This document shows, piece by piece, positions 42,021-50,911 of a DNA stretch of 64,000 bases; position 1 is the first letter of the stretch, and every line of letters starts with the position of its first letter. The DNA comes from an uncultured Clostridia bacterium (GTDB lineage: Bacteria; Bacillota; Clostridia; Oscillospirales; Ruminococcaceae): positions 1 through 64,000 of the forward strand of contig CAMELR010000006.1 of assembly GCA_945923775.1 (NCBI GenBank), read 5' to 3'. Below the pieces are notes generated by a model. It searched no databases, was not told where the DNA came from, and saw only the letters and a list, made by a program, of their open reading frames with translations. A program made the translations under genes and the position numbers.

Positions 42021-43487
42021 TCAGTATCCCCAGTCCGCCTGGGTAAGGAAGCTGCTGTAGTGCGTCACCGTAGAGGCAGTAGCCGCATGGAACGCATTAT
42101 TCGCGAACAGCACGTCGGTAATGCCGTTCTCCTTGAGGTAATCCACCGCATTATGCGTGAAGTAGCGCATGTCTATCACTACGATCTCGTCAAACGAACC
42201 CATGAGGTACGGCGGAAGCGCGTTTCCGTAGCTGTCCTTGAATATGGCGAGCTTCCTGCCGGTGCCGGCGTTGGTGCTGACCTTCACGATTTTCGCGTCG
42301 CCGCCCATGAACGTACAGTACGCCATGCCGTTGCCGTCGCCGTACTTGATGAAGAAATCCGCGTTGTACGGAGCGTTCGCGCCGACTATCTTTCCGTCCT
42401 GGAGAATGTAATCGTAGTAGGTCGTGGAGTATTCCACCGTTTTCGGAACGTAGTATACGAAATCCTCCGGATTATTTTTCAGCACCACGTCCTCGGTATA
42501 GCCGTACATCGTGCCGACGTAATCGTGTACCACGCGCTGTTCGTACTCGGAAATGTCCTTGAACGGAACCCCCGCAGCCTCGGCGAACGCCTGCGCCGCG
42601 TAGTAGGCTCCGAGCGGCGCCCAGTGATGGTCGGTGCGCAGGTAGATGTCCTCTCGGACATGCTTCTTCAGCGCGGAATACGCGTCCACTCCGGTGGTGT
42701 TTTTCAGCAGGCTGTAAACGTAGTCGATGTTGTCCTTCTGGCTGCCGCAGTACGCCTTGACCGACTCCGGACTGTAGAACTCGCAGGAGGTCGGAATTAT
42801 CATCGTGTAGACGTTCACGTCGCTGCCGAGAGCTTCCTTGAACTTGTTCACCACCCCGGCGTACTGCTCCCCGACGGAATAGCTTCCGCCGTAAAGCATG
42901 AGCGCCCGGGTCCCGACTACCGCGATACCGTTGTTGGTGATGGTAACTGCGTCGTCCTCGTTGATGACCGGCTCTTCGGTGACTTCCACGGTTTCAGCCG
43001 GGGCGGAAGTCTGCGGCTTTGAGGTCTCCGTATCCTGCGGAGCGCTGGTCTCCCCCGATGATACGCCGGAAGCCGGCTGATCGTCAGGCGCTGAGGGCTG
43101 CTCCGGCGCCGATGTTGACGGCTTGCTTGTTTCGGACTGCACCGTGCCCACATTGTGGAGCCGTATGCCGTCCTGACGGAACCCGCGAAGCTCCCGGAGC
43201 TGGGTCGACAGGTTCGTCACCTCGTCGCGGGCGGGTACCGTATCGCTGAACCACTCGGATACTCCCTCGGTGAACTCCCCGCTGAACCAGCTTTCCGCGG
43301 AAAGCTCCGGGAATTTTTTCAGCTCGCGCTTCTCTGTTATACTCTCGGTGCTGCGCGGGAACACCAGCATTGCAATACCGATGGTCTCGAAGGCGGTCAG
43401 TATCGTCATGAGGTAAACTATATCGGACACCCTGCGGCGCTTCGGTGTGCGGGGTTCTTTGTATTTCTTTTCAGGTCTTGGTCTCAT
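42021..43487 (-). CDS. DHHW-family (AlgX/AlgJ-like) extracellular protein
   Basis: 488 residues. One membrane anchor near the N-terminus (IVYLMTILTAFETIGIAMLV), then a Ser/Thr/Pro/Glu-rich linker (about 125-190), then a SGNH-like domain ending with the DHHW signature LRTDHHWAPLGAYYAA, plus the Ser block AIFKDSYGNALPPYL. DHHW proteins pair with MBOAT acyltransferases to transfer acetyl groups to polysaccharides outside the cell, as AlgX/J do with AlgI. The MBOAT partner is directly upstream on the same strand, 13 bases away. Confidence 0.88.
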   Translation of the reverse strand: MRPRPEKKYKEPRTPKRRRVSDIVYLMTILTAFETIGIAMLVFPRSTESITEKRELKKFPELSAESWFSGEFTEGVSEWFSDTVPARDEVTNLSTQLRELRGFRQDGIRLHNVGTVQSETSKPSTSAPEQPSAPDDQPASGVSSGETSAPQDTETSKPQTSAPAETVEVTEEPVINEDDAVTITNNGIAVVGTRALMLYGGSYSVGEQYAGVVNKFKEALGSDVNVYTMIIPTSCEFYSPESVKAYCGSQKDNIDYVYSLLKNTTGVDAYSALKKHVREDIYLRTDHHWAPLGAYYAAQAFAEAAGVPFKDISEYEQRVVHDYVGTMYGYTEDVVLKNNPEDFVYYVPKTVEYSTTYYDYILQDGKIVGANAPYNADFFIKYGDGNGMAYCTFMGGDAKIVKVSTNAGTGRKLAIFKDSYGNALPPYLMGSFDEIVVIDMRYFTHNAVDYLKENGITDVLFANNAFHAATASTVTHYSSFLTQADWGY

Positions 43488-43500
43488 TTTTCCTCCTTAC

Positions 43501-44967
43501 TCAGAATCTGAGGTACAGGAACGGATTGGTTGTGCTTCCGATGAGCAGCAGCGTGCATGATACCAGCAGAGCCGCAGCGCACAGCGTTTTGGCTCCGGTC
43601 AGCAGGACTTCCGCACCGGCGCTTCCGTCGTACGCCGCCTTTTCGTAGATACTGCGTATACCCTTTCCGATGGGCAGGCAGCAGACGATCCCCGCGATGA
43701 TGAGCCACAGGTTTCCGGTAAGCTCATTCTGAGCCACAAGGTTCCAGCCGGAGGCTCCGCCGCCGAACAGAATACCGATGAACCCGCCCATTCGGGAGAT
43801 ATCCGTGAAGTAGAATATCACCCAGCCGAACACGATAATGAACAGGCTGTATATATGCAGGATAAATCCCGGTATCCTGTCCTGAATCTTAACGATGGTG
43901 TATTTTTCGAGCATTATAATTGCGCCGAAGTACAGGCCCCACAGCACGAAATTCCAGCTCGCGCCGTGCCAGAGTCCGGTCAGGAACCACACGACCAGAA
44001 TATTCAGCGGCTGATGGCGGCGGTTTCCGCCCATGGGAATGTAGACGTAATCCCGGAAGAAGCTGCCAAGTGAGATGTGCCATCTGCGCCAGAATTCCGT
44101 AATGGTGCGGGTGACGTACGGGTAGTTGAAGTTCTCGTCAAAGTGGAATCCCATGCAGCGACCCATGCCGATAGCCATGTCGGAGTATCCGGAGAAATCG
44201 AAGTAGATCTGCATGGTGTACGCCAGAATACCTATCCAGGCTCCCCCGGTGGAAAGCGAAGCGAAGTCGCCGTCAAGGAACGCCGCCGAAAGCTCCCCGA
44301 GCTGGTTTGCGAGAATTACCTTTTTACCAAGCCCGACCAGGAACCGGAAGGATCCTTCGGCGAGGTCGTGCATTGAGATGGCGCGGCGGTTTATTTCCGC
44401 GGAAATAGTGGAGTACCTGACGATAGGTCCGGCGATAAGCTGCGGGAACATCGAGATGTAAAGCAGCAGCGCGAAGAAGTCTTTCTGCGCCCTGACCTGA
44501 CCGCGGTAAACGTCGATGATATACGAAATCGACTGGAACGTGAAGAAGCTGATACCGATAGGAAGCGCGATTCCGGGCTTTGGCACCGGGATACCTACGG
44601 CATTGAGCGTTTCCGCGAGAAAATCCGCATATTTGAACACCGCGATGATACCTATATTAAGGATAAGTCCGACGATCAGCGCGGCTTTTGATTTGTGCCT
44701 TCCACCGTCGATGAACACGCCGACAACGTAGTTCATGAACACGCTGACTATCATCAGCGCGACGTAAATCGGCTCTCCCCAGGCGTAGAAAATCAGCGAG
44801 AAAATGATGAGCACAGCGTTGGAATACGGACATTCGCACCGTATCCGGGTCTGACCGTACTCCTGAAGCCTCCTCATTCTGGAGTGATCGCCGCACCGCC
44901 CCAGCGCGTAGCATATTGCCGCCGCAGGCAGGAATACATATATGAAAAACAAGTCTGAAAAGACCAT
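43501..44967 (-). CDS. MBOAT-family O-acyltransferase
   Basis: 488 residues with about ten to twelve membrane helices. AlgI-like features: MVFSDLFFIYVFLPAAAICY at the N-terminus, YMQ-IYFDFSGYSDMAIGMG, FWRRWHISLGSFFRDYVYIP (with the PMGGNRR motif) and the catalytic His in LTGLWHGASWNFVLWG. It moves acetyl groups from the cytoplasm to an extracellular acceptor handled by the DHHW protein. Target polymer unknown; wall polysaccharide or teichoic acid is plausible. ATG with CGGAGGG upstream. Confidence 0.93.
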   Translation of the reverse strand: MVFSDLFFIYVFLPAAAICYALGRCGDHSRMRRLQEYGQTRIRCECPYSNAVLIIFSLIFYAWGEPIYVALMIVSVFMNYVVGVFIDGGRHKSKAALIVGLILNIGIIAVFKYADFLAETLNAVGIPVPKPGIALPIGISFFTFQSISYIIDVYRGQVRAQKDFFALLLYISMFPQLIAGPIVRYSTISAEINRRAISMHDLAEGSFRFLVGLGKKVILANQLGELSAAFLDGDFASLSTGGAWIGILAYTMQIYFDFSGYSDMAIGMGRCMGFHFDENFNYPYVTRTITEFWRRWHISLGSFFRDYVYIPMGGNRRHQPLNILVVWFLTGLWHGASWNFVLWGLYFGAIIMLEKYTIVKIQDRIPGFILHIYSLFIIVFGWVIFYFTDISRMGGFIGILFGGGASGWNLVAQNELTGNLWLIIAGIVCCLPIGKGIRSIYEKAAYDGSAGAEVLLTGAKTLCAAALLVSCTLLLIGSTTNPFLYLRF

Positions 44968-45038
44968 GAAGCCCTCCGTTTATCTGTCTGTAAGGCACGG
45001 GCTGAATTCCCGCGCATTCCCCATTTATATCCATTATA

Positions 45039-45067
45039 ATTATAACACTGCTAAAATAGTATGTCAA
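45039..45067 (-). promoter_or_regulatory. Promoter of the MBOAT-DHHW operon
   Basis: TTGACA (45062-45067), 17 bases, TATAAT (45039-45044) on the minus strand, full consensus. Confidence 0.8.
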
Positions 45068-45102
45068 TAGGCGGCGAAAAATAAAACTTGAAGTCGTTCT
45101 GG

Positions 45103-45131
45103 TTTACAAACCGGGGAAATTGTGGTATAAT
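45103..45131 (+). promoter_or_regulatory. Promoter of the methyltransferase gene
   Basis: TTTACA (45103-45108), 17 bases, TATAAT (45126-45131). The two divergent promoters are about 35 bases apart. Confidence 0.7.
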
Positions 45132-45163
45132 CATTTTGTTATTTTAATTTTACGGAGGACAAC

Positions 45164-45739
45164 ATGGATCCAAGAAAACATTTCAGCGCACTCAACATAA
45201 TACACAAAATAATCAGGGAACGCGTTCAGCCCGGCGACATCTGCATAGACGCCACCGCAGGCAGGGGCAACGACGCTCTTTTCCTTGCCGAGCTTGTCGG
45301 CGAGACCGGGCACGTCACCGCGTTTGACATACAGCAGGACGCGGTAGACAGCACGAAAAAGCTCCTTGAGGAGCACGGCATGACCTCCCGCACGGACGTA
45401 CTCCTAAAGAGCCACAGCGAGATGGACGAGGTATGCGAGGAAGGCACGGTATCCTGCATTACGTTCAATTTCGGGTGGCTCCCCAAGGGCGACCACAATA
45501 TATTCACGAACAAATCCACCAGCATTCCGGCAATCGAAAAGGGACTGAAGCTCCTGAAAAGCGGCGGCATGATGACTCTAATAATCTACTACGGCAGGGA
45601 GACCGGATTCGAGGAGCGCGACGCGCTGCTTGAGTACCTCCCCACCATCGACAGCAGCCGTTTTACCGTAATTGAAATGCCCTTCGTGAACCGTCCCAAC
45701 TGCCCGCCGATTCCTATAATTATACTAAAGGATATGTAA
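45164..45739 (+). CDS. YtqB/MnmM-like SAM-dependent methyltransferase
   Basis: 191 residues. Class I methyltransferase: motif I GDICIDATAGRGNDALFLAE, then VTAFDIQQDAVDSTKKLL, SCITFNFGWLPKGDHNI, and the conserved C-terminal FVNRPNCPPIPIIIL. This is the old rRNA-methylase Pfam family; Bacillus YtqB (MnmM) methylates the 5-aminomethyl-2-thiouridine at the tRNA wobble position. The N-P-P-x-P tail supports that subfamily. Solitary gene with TACGGAGG before the ATG. Confidence 0.85.
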   Translation: MDPRKHFSALNIIHKIIRERVQPGDICIDATAGRGNDALFLAELVGETGHVTAFDIQQDAVDSTKKLLEEHGMTSRTDVLLKSHSEMDEVCEEGTVSCITFNFGWLPKGDHNIFTNKSTSIPAIEKGLKLLKSGGMMTLIIYYGRETGFEERDALLEYLPTIDSSRFTVIEMPFVNRPNCPPIPIIILKDM

Positions 45740-45750
45740 TACGCCAAATA

Positions 45751-45779
45751 TTGACATATCGCCTGATATGTGCTATAAT
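45751..45779 (+). promoter_or_regulatory. Consensus promoter reading into the repeat region
   Basis: TTGACA (45751-45756), 17 bases, TATAAT (45774-45779). It lies just after the methyltransferase gene and points into the duplicated repeat block, not into a coding gene start; the next gene begins 270 bases on. A small RNA or the leader of the zinc-ribbon gene are both possible. Confidence 0.6.
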
Positions 45780-45860
45780 AAAACGCAGGCGTTTTATTAT
45801 AAATCAAAATTCCTTGCGCATACGTCCGCCTTCGGCGTACTCCGCGCATATCGGCAAATT
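45780..45860 (+). repeat. Intergenic tandem repeat, copy A
   Basis: Begins AAAACGCAGGCGTTTTATTA, a palindrome with 2-base loop, then an A/T spacer and GTCCGCCTTCGGCGTACTC. The same order recurs 111 bases later. Between the copies lies a further strong hairpin, ATGCCACAGCC/GGCTATGGCAT (45861-45886). Confidence 0.75.
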
Positions 45861-45890
45861 ATGCCACAGCCTGGCGGCTATGGCATAATG

Positions 45891-45970
45891 AAAACGCAGG
45901 CGTTTTATTATAGATTTAAATGCCCTGCGCATCCGTCCGCCTTCGGCGTACTCTATTCATATTGTTAAAT
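45891..45970 (+). repeat. Intergenic tandem repeat, copy B
   Basis: AAAACGCAGGCGTTTTATTA again, followed by CCTGCGCATCCGTCCGCC and TTCGGCGTACTC. Similarity to copy A is about 80% over 80 bases. Differences lie mainly outside the hairpins. Confidence 0.75.
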
Positions 45971-45995
45971 TATAACATATCATTACGATACGATA

Positions 45996-46004
45996 TGCTA
46001 TAAT
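45996..46004 (+). promoter_or_regulatory. Extended -10 promoter of the zinc-ribbon gene
   Basis: TGCTATAAT, an extended -10; the expected -35 position 17 bases upstream is not a match. The start codon lies about 48 bases further on. Confidence 0.45.
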
Positions 46005-46051
46005 AAATACAAACAAGTAATCTGGCTTGGTACATTAGAAAAGGAGACATT

Positions 46052-48949
46052 ATGTTTTGTATGAACTGCGGTGCTCAGCTTTCTGACTCCGCCAAATTCT
46101 GCGGAAGCTGCGGCACAAAGGTCGAGCTTCCCGACTTAGGCACCCCGGTCGCTGCAGCTGAGGCGTTTCTGGCGAACAACTCCGCGCCTGCACAGGCTGC
46201 ACCGGCGCAAACCTCCGGAATTCCGGCAATGAGTGCCGCTTCCGCGCAGAACGTTCCCACTGCTCCTACTGCCCCGACCGCTTCTGCGGCTCCCTCGTTT
46301 ATTCCGAATGAGGTCAACTCGCGCTCCGGAAGCTTTGGCAGCGACTTCGCCCAGCGTGCCGACCGTCAGTCCGCAGTATCCGCGCAGAATTCACAGGCTC
46401 AGCCTACCCAGCCTACCCAACCTACCCAGCCCGCTCAACCCGCACAGTCCGGTCAGTCGGCTCAGTCGGCGGCGTACGCGCAGCCTATGCAGCAGTTCAA
46501 CGCGGCTCAGAGCGCGCAGGATATTCAGCCGATGAGATATTCCGCGGAGGTTCCCCCGGCGGTTCCTGCGGTTCAGCCAGTCAGGAAAAAGAACCGGCTG
46601 ATACCCGGTCTGTGTATCGCTGCGGGCGCTGTCGTTGTGCTCGGCGGCGCGGGAGCGGCGTTCTACCACTTTAACAAGCCGCTGGTTTCAAAGCTCATCA
46701 TGGGCGACGCTGGCTATGCTCACTCCGTGACGATGAACGCACTTTCCGGAATCAGCGAGAACAGCGGAGTTATCAGCACAGCGGTTCAGCAGTCGGTCAG
46801 TGCGGGACTCATGGCGGCTCAGTCCGGAGCAGAGCTGAGCGGAAGCGACATCACAGGCGGCGCACTCGACGACGGCTTCGGAGTTTCCGACGAGGAGATG
46901 ATCGGAAAGGCTCTGGAAATGGCGGCATGGCAGATAAACCACGCCACCGGGACCCGCGGTGTGACCTCTGAGCTTGGCATAAAGGCTGAGTTCGAGCAGG
47001 CATTTATAGACGCTCTGAAGGCGCAGGGGAACTACTCCGAACAGGAATACGACCAGATCGTAAATATCCTGAACAACATCGACCTCACCCTGTCGTTCTC
47101 CGAAAAGGACAGCGGCGGCGCGCTGGAATACGCAGTCGATGTCAGGACTCCGAACGGTTCTCTCGGAAACGCGCAGCTCCGCTACGAGGAGGACGGCACG
47201 GCTTCGCTCGTATTCCCGGGAATGTCCTCCACTGGATTTTCCACGAAGCTGGCTCCGCACAGCATGAGTGAGAACGCGGCTGCGGCTTCCTTTGATTTCG
47301 GGAAGTTCTACGGAAACGTAAGCAGCGGTCTGAAGGAAGCGTTCAAGGACTTCGAGATAAAGTGCGAGAACGGCACCACCGAACTCGGTACGCTGACATT
47401 CTCCGGAATGACCGTGCAGATTGACCTTGACAAGGCAGACCTGTGCAGCATTGCCATGGTAGTGATAGACTCGGCGCGTGGCGACGACAGCCTAATTGCG
47501 TATCTGAGATCCCTTGACGATTCCATGACGGAGCAGGCGATCGCCGACGCATTCAACGACCTTGCGAAGCAGGTCGGGGAGTTCCGCACAGACAGCAGCC
47601 AGGCGTCTGCGCAGATAAAGTATTACATCAACAGCAACAACACGCTTGCAGGCGCGGATTTCACCGTTTACGGCTCCGGAGACAATACAGCTCAGTTCCG
47701 CTTCCTGACAGCCGGAAACGAGACGCAGATGAACGCTTCCGAGAACGGCGACATGCTATTCCAGGCGCGTGTGCTCAGCGAAAGCGCGACCTCCGGCAAT
47801 GTGACCGCTACAGTCACAAACACTACATACGACGGTCAGAAGGAGGACATCAGCTTCCAGGTTGACTACCGCGACCTCGGCACTGCGAATGTGTTCGGTC
47901 TCCCCGTGACCACCGGAACGTTCACAATGAACATTTCCGCCGAGGATACACAGAAGTTCCTTGAGGACGAACTGGATATGCCGGCTGAGATGGCGGGCAG
48001 CGCGGGAAGCTCCGAGCTTTCACTGACCATCGCGCCCAAGGGGAAGGGCATTGGCTACAGCTTCGAAATGAACGCCCAGAACATCGGCGGGCTGACTTAC
48101 TATATCAGCGTTGACGAGGCTTCCGGTGAGGTCGCTCCCAAGCCCGGCAGCGAGTACAAGCTGCTGGATCTCGAAAATGCTGCCAGTGATGAGATCAGCG
48201 CGCTGGGCGAGGATATCACAAAGTATTACTCCGAGCTTTCCCTGAAGGATCCGCTTGTCAATGCGGTTTATTCCCTGATAGACGCTTCCGGAAGCTCAAA
48301 CGGCGGCTACGATGATTCGTTCGGCTGGGACGACGACCAGGACTCCAGCATCGGCGCCAACGACCCTGACTGGGACGACAGCGACTGGGACTTCGAGCAG
48401 GAAACTCCCGCAGAGGTAACGGAAGCCGACATAATCTCCGCGAACACCACCGCGCAGCGCATGAGGCAGAACTGCATGTCGTTCCTTACGTTGATGGGTG
48501 CCATGCAGGCGGCTCCGGACTGCGGCTCTGCCGAGGTGATACTCTTTGTTTCCGACGGCGAATGGGTGTCTTACGTGTCCTCTTACAGCGACAGTGATTT
48601 CTCGAGATTCCAGGACGAGTCCGGCTGGACCGACGGCAAGGAGCACTGGGGCATGGAATGGTACGACGATGACGACCAGTTAATGTACGCCCCCGACGAG
48701 AACAATCTGACCGCCTACGCCGCAAAGGTAATGCCGGACGTAAAGGAAGGTATTTTCATCTTGTACATTCAGGACGGCAGCGTACTGGGTTCGGTATTCG
48801 TGAATGATTACAGCGCATTCAGCGTGCCCATGTCAAGGCACTTCCAGAGCGGAAGCTGGAACTTCGACGGCTCGGACAGAGCAGGCGTAGCAGACGGCTA
48901 CGTTGTCGGAACTTCGCCGACGCTCGCACTTGACCCTGACGCAGACTGA
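46052..48949 (+). CDS. Zinc-ribbon membrane protein with large extracellular region
   Basis: 965 residues. The N-terminal zinc ribbon FCMNCGAQLSDSAKFCGSCG has two CxxC pairs. Residues about 35-185 are Ala/Pro/Gln-rich, including tandem Q-P-T and Q-P-A repeats, likely disordered. One membrane segment at about 190-210 (LIPGLCIAAGAVVVLGGAGA). The rest, about 750 residues, is outside, Ser/Asp/Gly-rich, without a domain I can name, and ends with an acidic part (DDSFGWDDDQDSSIG). Proteins with this zinc-ribbon plus single-membrane-span plan are common in Clostridia; function unknown. Ribosome site AAAGGAG before ATG. Confidence 0.8.
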   Translation: MFCMNCGAQLSDSAKFCGSCGTKVELPDLGTPVAAAEAFLANNSAPAQAAPAQTSGIPAMSAASAQNVPTAPTAPTASAAPSFIPNEVNSRSGSFGSDFAQRADRQSAVSAQNSQAQPTQPTQPTQPAQPAQSGQSAQSAAYAQPMQQFNAAQSAQDIQPMRYSAEVPPAVPAVQPVRKKNRLIPGLCIAAGAVVVLGGAGAAFYHFNKPLVSKLIMGDAGYAHSVTMNALSGISENSGVISTAVQQSVSAGLMAAQSGAELSGSDITGGALDDGFGVSDEEMIGKALEMAAWQINHATGTRGVTSELGIKAEFEQAFIDALKAQGNYSEQEYDQIVNILNNIDLTLSFSEKDSGGALEYAVDVRTPNGSLGNAQLRYEEDGTASLVFPGMSSTGFSTKLAPHSMSENAAAASFDFGKFYGNVSSGLKEAFKDFEIKCENGTTELGTLTFSGMTVQIDLDKADLCSIAMVVIDSARGDDSLIAYLRSLDDSMTEQAIADAFNDLAKQVGEFRTDSSQASAQIKYYINSNNTLAGADFTVYGSGDNTAQFRFLTAGNETQMNASENGDMLFQARVLSESATSGNVTATVTNTTYDGQKEDISFQVDYRDLGTANVFGLPVTTGTFTMNISAEDTQKFLEDELDMPAEMAGSAGSSELSLTIAPKGKGIGYSFEMNAQNIGGLTYYISVDEASGEVAPKPGSEYKLLDLENAASDEISALGEDITKYYSELSLKDPLVNAVYSLIDASGSSNGGYDDSFGWDDDQDSSIGANDPDWDDSDWDFEQETPAEVTEADIISANTTAQRMRQNCMSFLTLMGAMQAAPDCGSAEVILFVSDGEWVSYVSSYSDSDFSRFQDESGWTDGKEHWGMEWYDDDDQLMYAPDENNLTAYAAKVMPDVKEGIFILYIQDGSVLGSVFVNDYSAFSVPMSRHFQSGSWNFDGSDRAGVADGYVVGTSPTLALDPDAD

Positions 48950-48964
48950 TATTTTAATAGAGAT

Positions 48965-48999
48965 AACTCCCCGGGCTGTTCAGTTCCGGGGAGTTTTAT
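48965..48999 (+). terminator. Terminator after the zinc-ribbon gene
   Basis: AACTCCCCGG (48965-48974) pairs with CCGGGGAGTT (48986-48995), followed by TT. Confidence 0.7.
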
Positions 49000-49085
49000 G
49001 CTGGATAAGGCGTAAGGAGGGGAGAGTTTTTGTTTAGGTCGTGTGGGAAATTGTTGTCTAGAGGTGCAACGTTGCTTGTGAGGGA

Positions 49086-49165
49086 AAACTATAATATAGC
49101 GGCTAGTGTTCCATTTACTGCACCCCTCATCGGGAATTGCTCAAAGGTAAACACTAGCCGCTAAA
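49086..49165 (+). repeat. Dispersed intergenic repeat, copy 2
   Basis: Contains AACTATAATATAG, then TAGCGGCTAGTGTT (49097-49110), the block CACCCCTCATCGGGA, and AACACTAGCCGCTA (49150-49163). The outer 14-bp arms are perfect inverted repeats, so this copy can form a closed hairpin. Related to the elements near 38.0 and 56.2 kb. Nothing else is recognised in the gap 48.95-49.2 kb. Confidence 0.7.
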
Positions 49166-49182
49166 TTAAAGTTTAACACAAC

Positions 49183-49217
49183 AAAAATGGGCAGGCTCAA
49201 CGCCTACCCATTTTTAT
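49183..49217. terminator. Terminator after phoR
   Basis: AAAATGGGCAGGC pairs with GCCTACCCATTTT over 13 bases with one mismatch, and T-runs follow in both directions. Confidence 0.65.
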
Positions 49218-50902
49218 TAATTTTTCGGAAGCGTCATAGTGAATGTAGTTCCGCTGCCCTCGGAGCTTTTGACAGTTATCGAACCTCCGTGGAGTGAAAC
49301 TCCATGCTTTACGATGGAAAGTCCCAGGCCAGTTCCGCCGATTTTGCGGGAATGGCTCTTATCCGCACGGTAGAACCGCTCAAATATTCGGTCGATACTA
49401 TCCGCAGGAACTCCTATTCCCGTATCCGAAACGGTCACTACGATATCGTCGCCGCTGCTGCGGACGTCAACGTCCGCTCTGCCGCCCTGTTTATTGTACT
49501 TTACAGCGTTGTCTATGAGGTTATAGATCATCTCCTCAAGGACTGTAGCTATACCGGTAAACTCAGAGCGCTCCCCGGTCACGGAGATAGTCACGTGCTT
49601 CTCATCTGCCTGCGGACGGAGCCGTTCTGCGGCGGACTGCGCCAGCTCGTACAGATCAACTCTCTCCCGCTGGTCGGAGAATGTGTTTTCGTCAAGCTGC
49701 GACAGCTTGAGTATGTCCTGTATCAGGGTTATCATGCGGCCGGCTTCATCGCGGATATTCTTCGCAAATCCCGGAATGTCCTCCGGCTTTACGATACCGC
49801 CGACCAGCATGTCGGAAATCCCGTAAATAGTGGTGAGCGGAGTTTTCAGCTCGTGTGAAACATTTGAGGTGAACTCGCGGCGCAGTTCCTCGCGGGCTTC
49901 CTTTTCAGTGATATCAAGGATTATCATGACCGCGCCGGTAACGCTGCTTCCCGTGAACACCGGCGTTGCAATGACCTGGTATATCTTCTCGGACAGCGTG
50001 AGGTCAGCCTCGCTGCGTTTGCCTGCGAGGGCGTCCTCGACCGCGCTGCGGAATGCTTCGCTGCGGTTCAGGACAAGCACGCTGCGGCTGGAACCGGTAA
50101 AGTCAGAGCCGAGGATTTTCAGCGCCGCCGTGTTGTAGGAAAGCACCTCTGTGCGGCTGTCGATGATTATAAAGCCCTCGCTCATATTCTCGGTGATAAG
50201 TGAGAACTCCTTGCGGCTTCGGGTAAGCTCCGCGATCTGCTGATCTATCTCGCGGTTCTGCTCGCTTATGCGGTGGAGCAGCGGCGCGATCTCGCTGTAG
50301 CTCTCGCCGATGTCGGGATTCTTGAGGTCGATGCTGTTTATCGGATTCACGACCACCCTCGCAACTATAGCTGCAACTCCCAGCGACACCATCGCCGCTA
50401 TAATAACAACCAGCAGGACTTCCCACCACATGCCCGCGATACGCGCAGCCACGGTATCCATCGTACCGGCAACGCGCACAATGCAGCCGTATCCGATGAC
50501 TCTGGCGCAGTACACCGTCATCTCCGACATGGTGTAGCTCTCGCGTATCGCGGTGCCGGTTCCCGACTGCTTCGCAGCGACTACTTCCTCGCGGTCGAGG
50601 TGGTTTTCCATTGTCGCCGGGTCGGCTTCGTTGTCGAAAAGCACCGTGCCGTCCTGACCGATATAGGTTATGCGGTTCTCAAATGTGCCGTGGATATCAT
50701 GGCTGAGCTTGCGGAGGCTCTCAACATCGTCGTCTGGCGAGGTGTTCTCCATCGTTGCCGCGAGAAGCATAGCCTGCTGCTCAAGCTGCCTCTTGAAAAG
50801 CTGCTGCTCCTTCGTGTAGGCTACGCCTAGCACCATCGCAACAGCAGAAATTATTGCGACCAGCGAAACGATGAACGCTCCGCCGAAAATTCGTTTCGTC
50901 AT
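49217..50902 (-). CDS. phoR: Phosphate-sensing histidine kinase PhoR
   Basis: 561 residues. Membrane segments at about 7-28 and 168-190 bracket an extracellular domain of ~140 residues. A HAMP-like linker, a PAS domain (SEGFIIIDSRTEVLSYNTAA) and the HisKA phosphorylation box FTSNVSHELKTPLTTIYG follow. The ATP-binding domain shows NLIDNAVKYNKQGG, DTGIGVP and GTGLGLSIVKHG. It is the last gene of the pst-pho unit, 9 bases after phoP, and should control PhoP by phosphorylation in response to phosphate flux through PstSCAB-PhoU. Confidence 0.92.
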   Translation of the reverse strand: MTKRIFGGAFIVSLVAIISAVAMVLGVAYTKEQQLFKRQLEQQAMLLAATMENTSPDDDVESLRKLSHDIHGTFENRITYIGQDGTVLFDNEADPATMENHLDREEVVAAKQSGTGTAIRESYTMSEMTVYCARVIGYGCIVRVAGTMDTVAARIAGMWWEVLLVVIIAAMVSLGVAAIVARVVVNPINSIDLKNPDIGESYSEIAPLLHRISEQNREIDQQIAELTRSRKEFSLITENMSEGFIIIDSRTEVLSYNTAALKILGSDFTGSSRSVLVLNRSEAFRSAVEDALAGKRSEADLTLSEKIYQVIATPVFTGSSVTGAVMIILDITEKEAREELRREFTSNVSHELKTPLTTIYGISDMLVGGIVKPEDIPGFAKNIRDEAGRMITLIQDILKLSQLDENTFSDQRERVDLYELAQSAAERLRPQADEKHVTISVTGERSEFTGIATVLEEMIYNLIDNAVKYNKQGGRADVDVRSSGDDIVVTVSDTGIGVPADSIDRIFERFYRADKSHSRKIGGTGLGLSIVKHGVSLHGGSITVKSSEGSGTTFTMTLPKN

Positions 50903-50911
50903 ACGCGCTCC

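Noticed and set aside
45780-45970. The two repeats as a CRISPR array
   Set aside because: Only two units, 111 bases apart, with the similarity covering most of the unit, no constant-length unique spacers and no cas genes.
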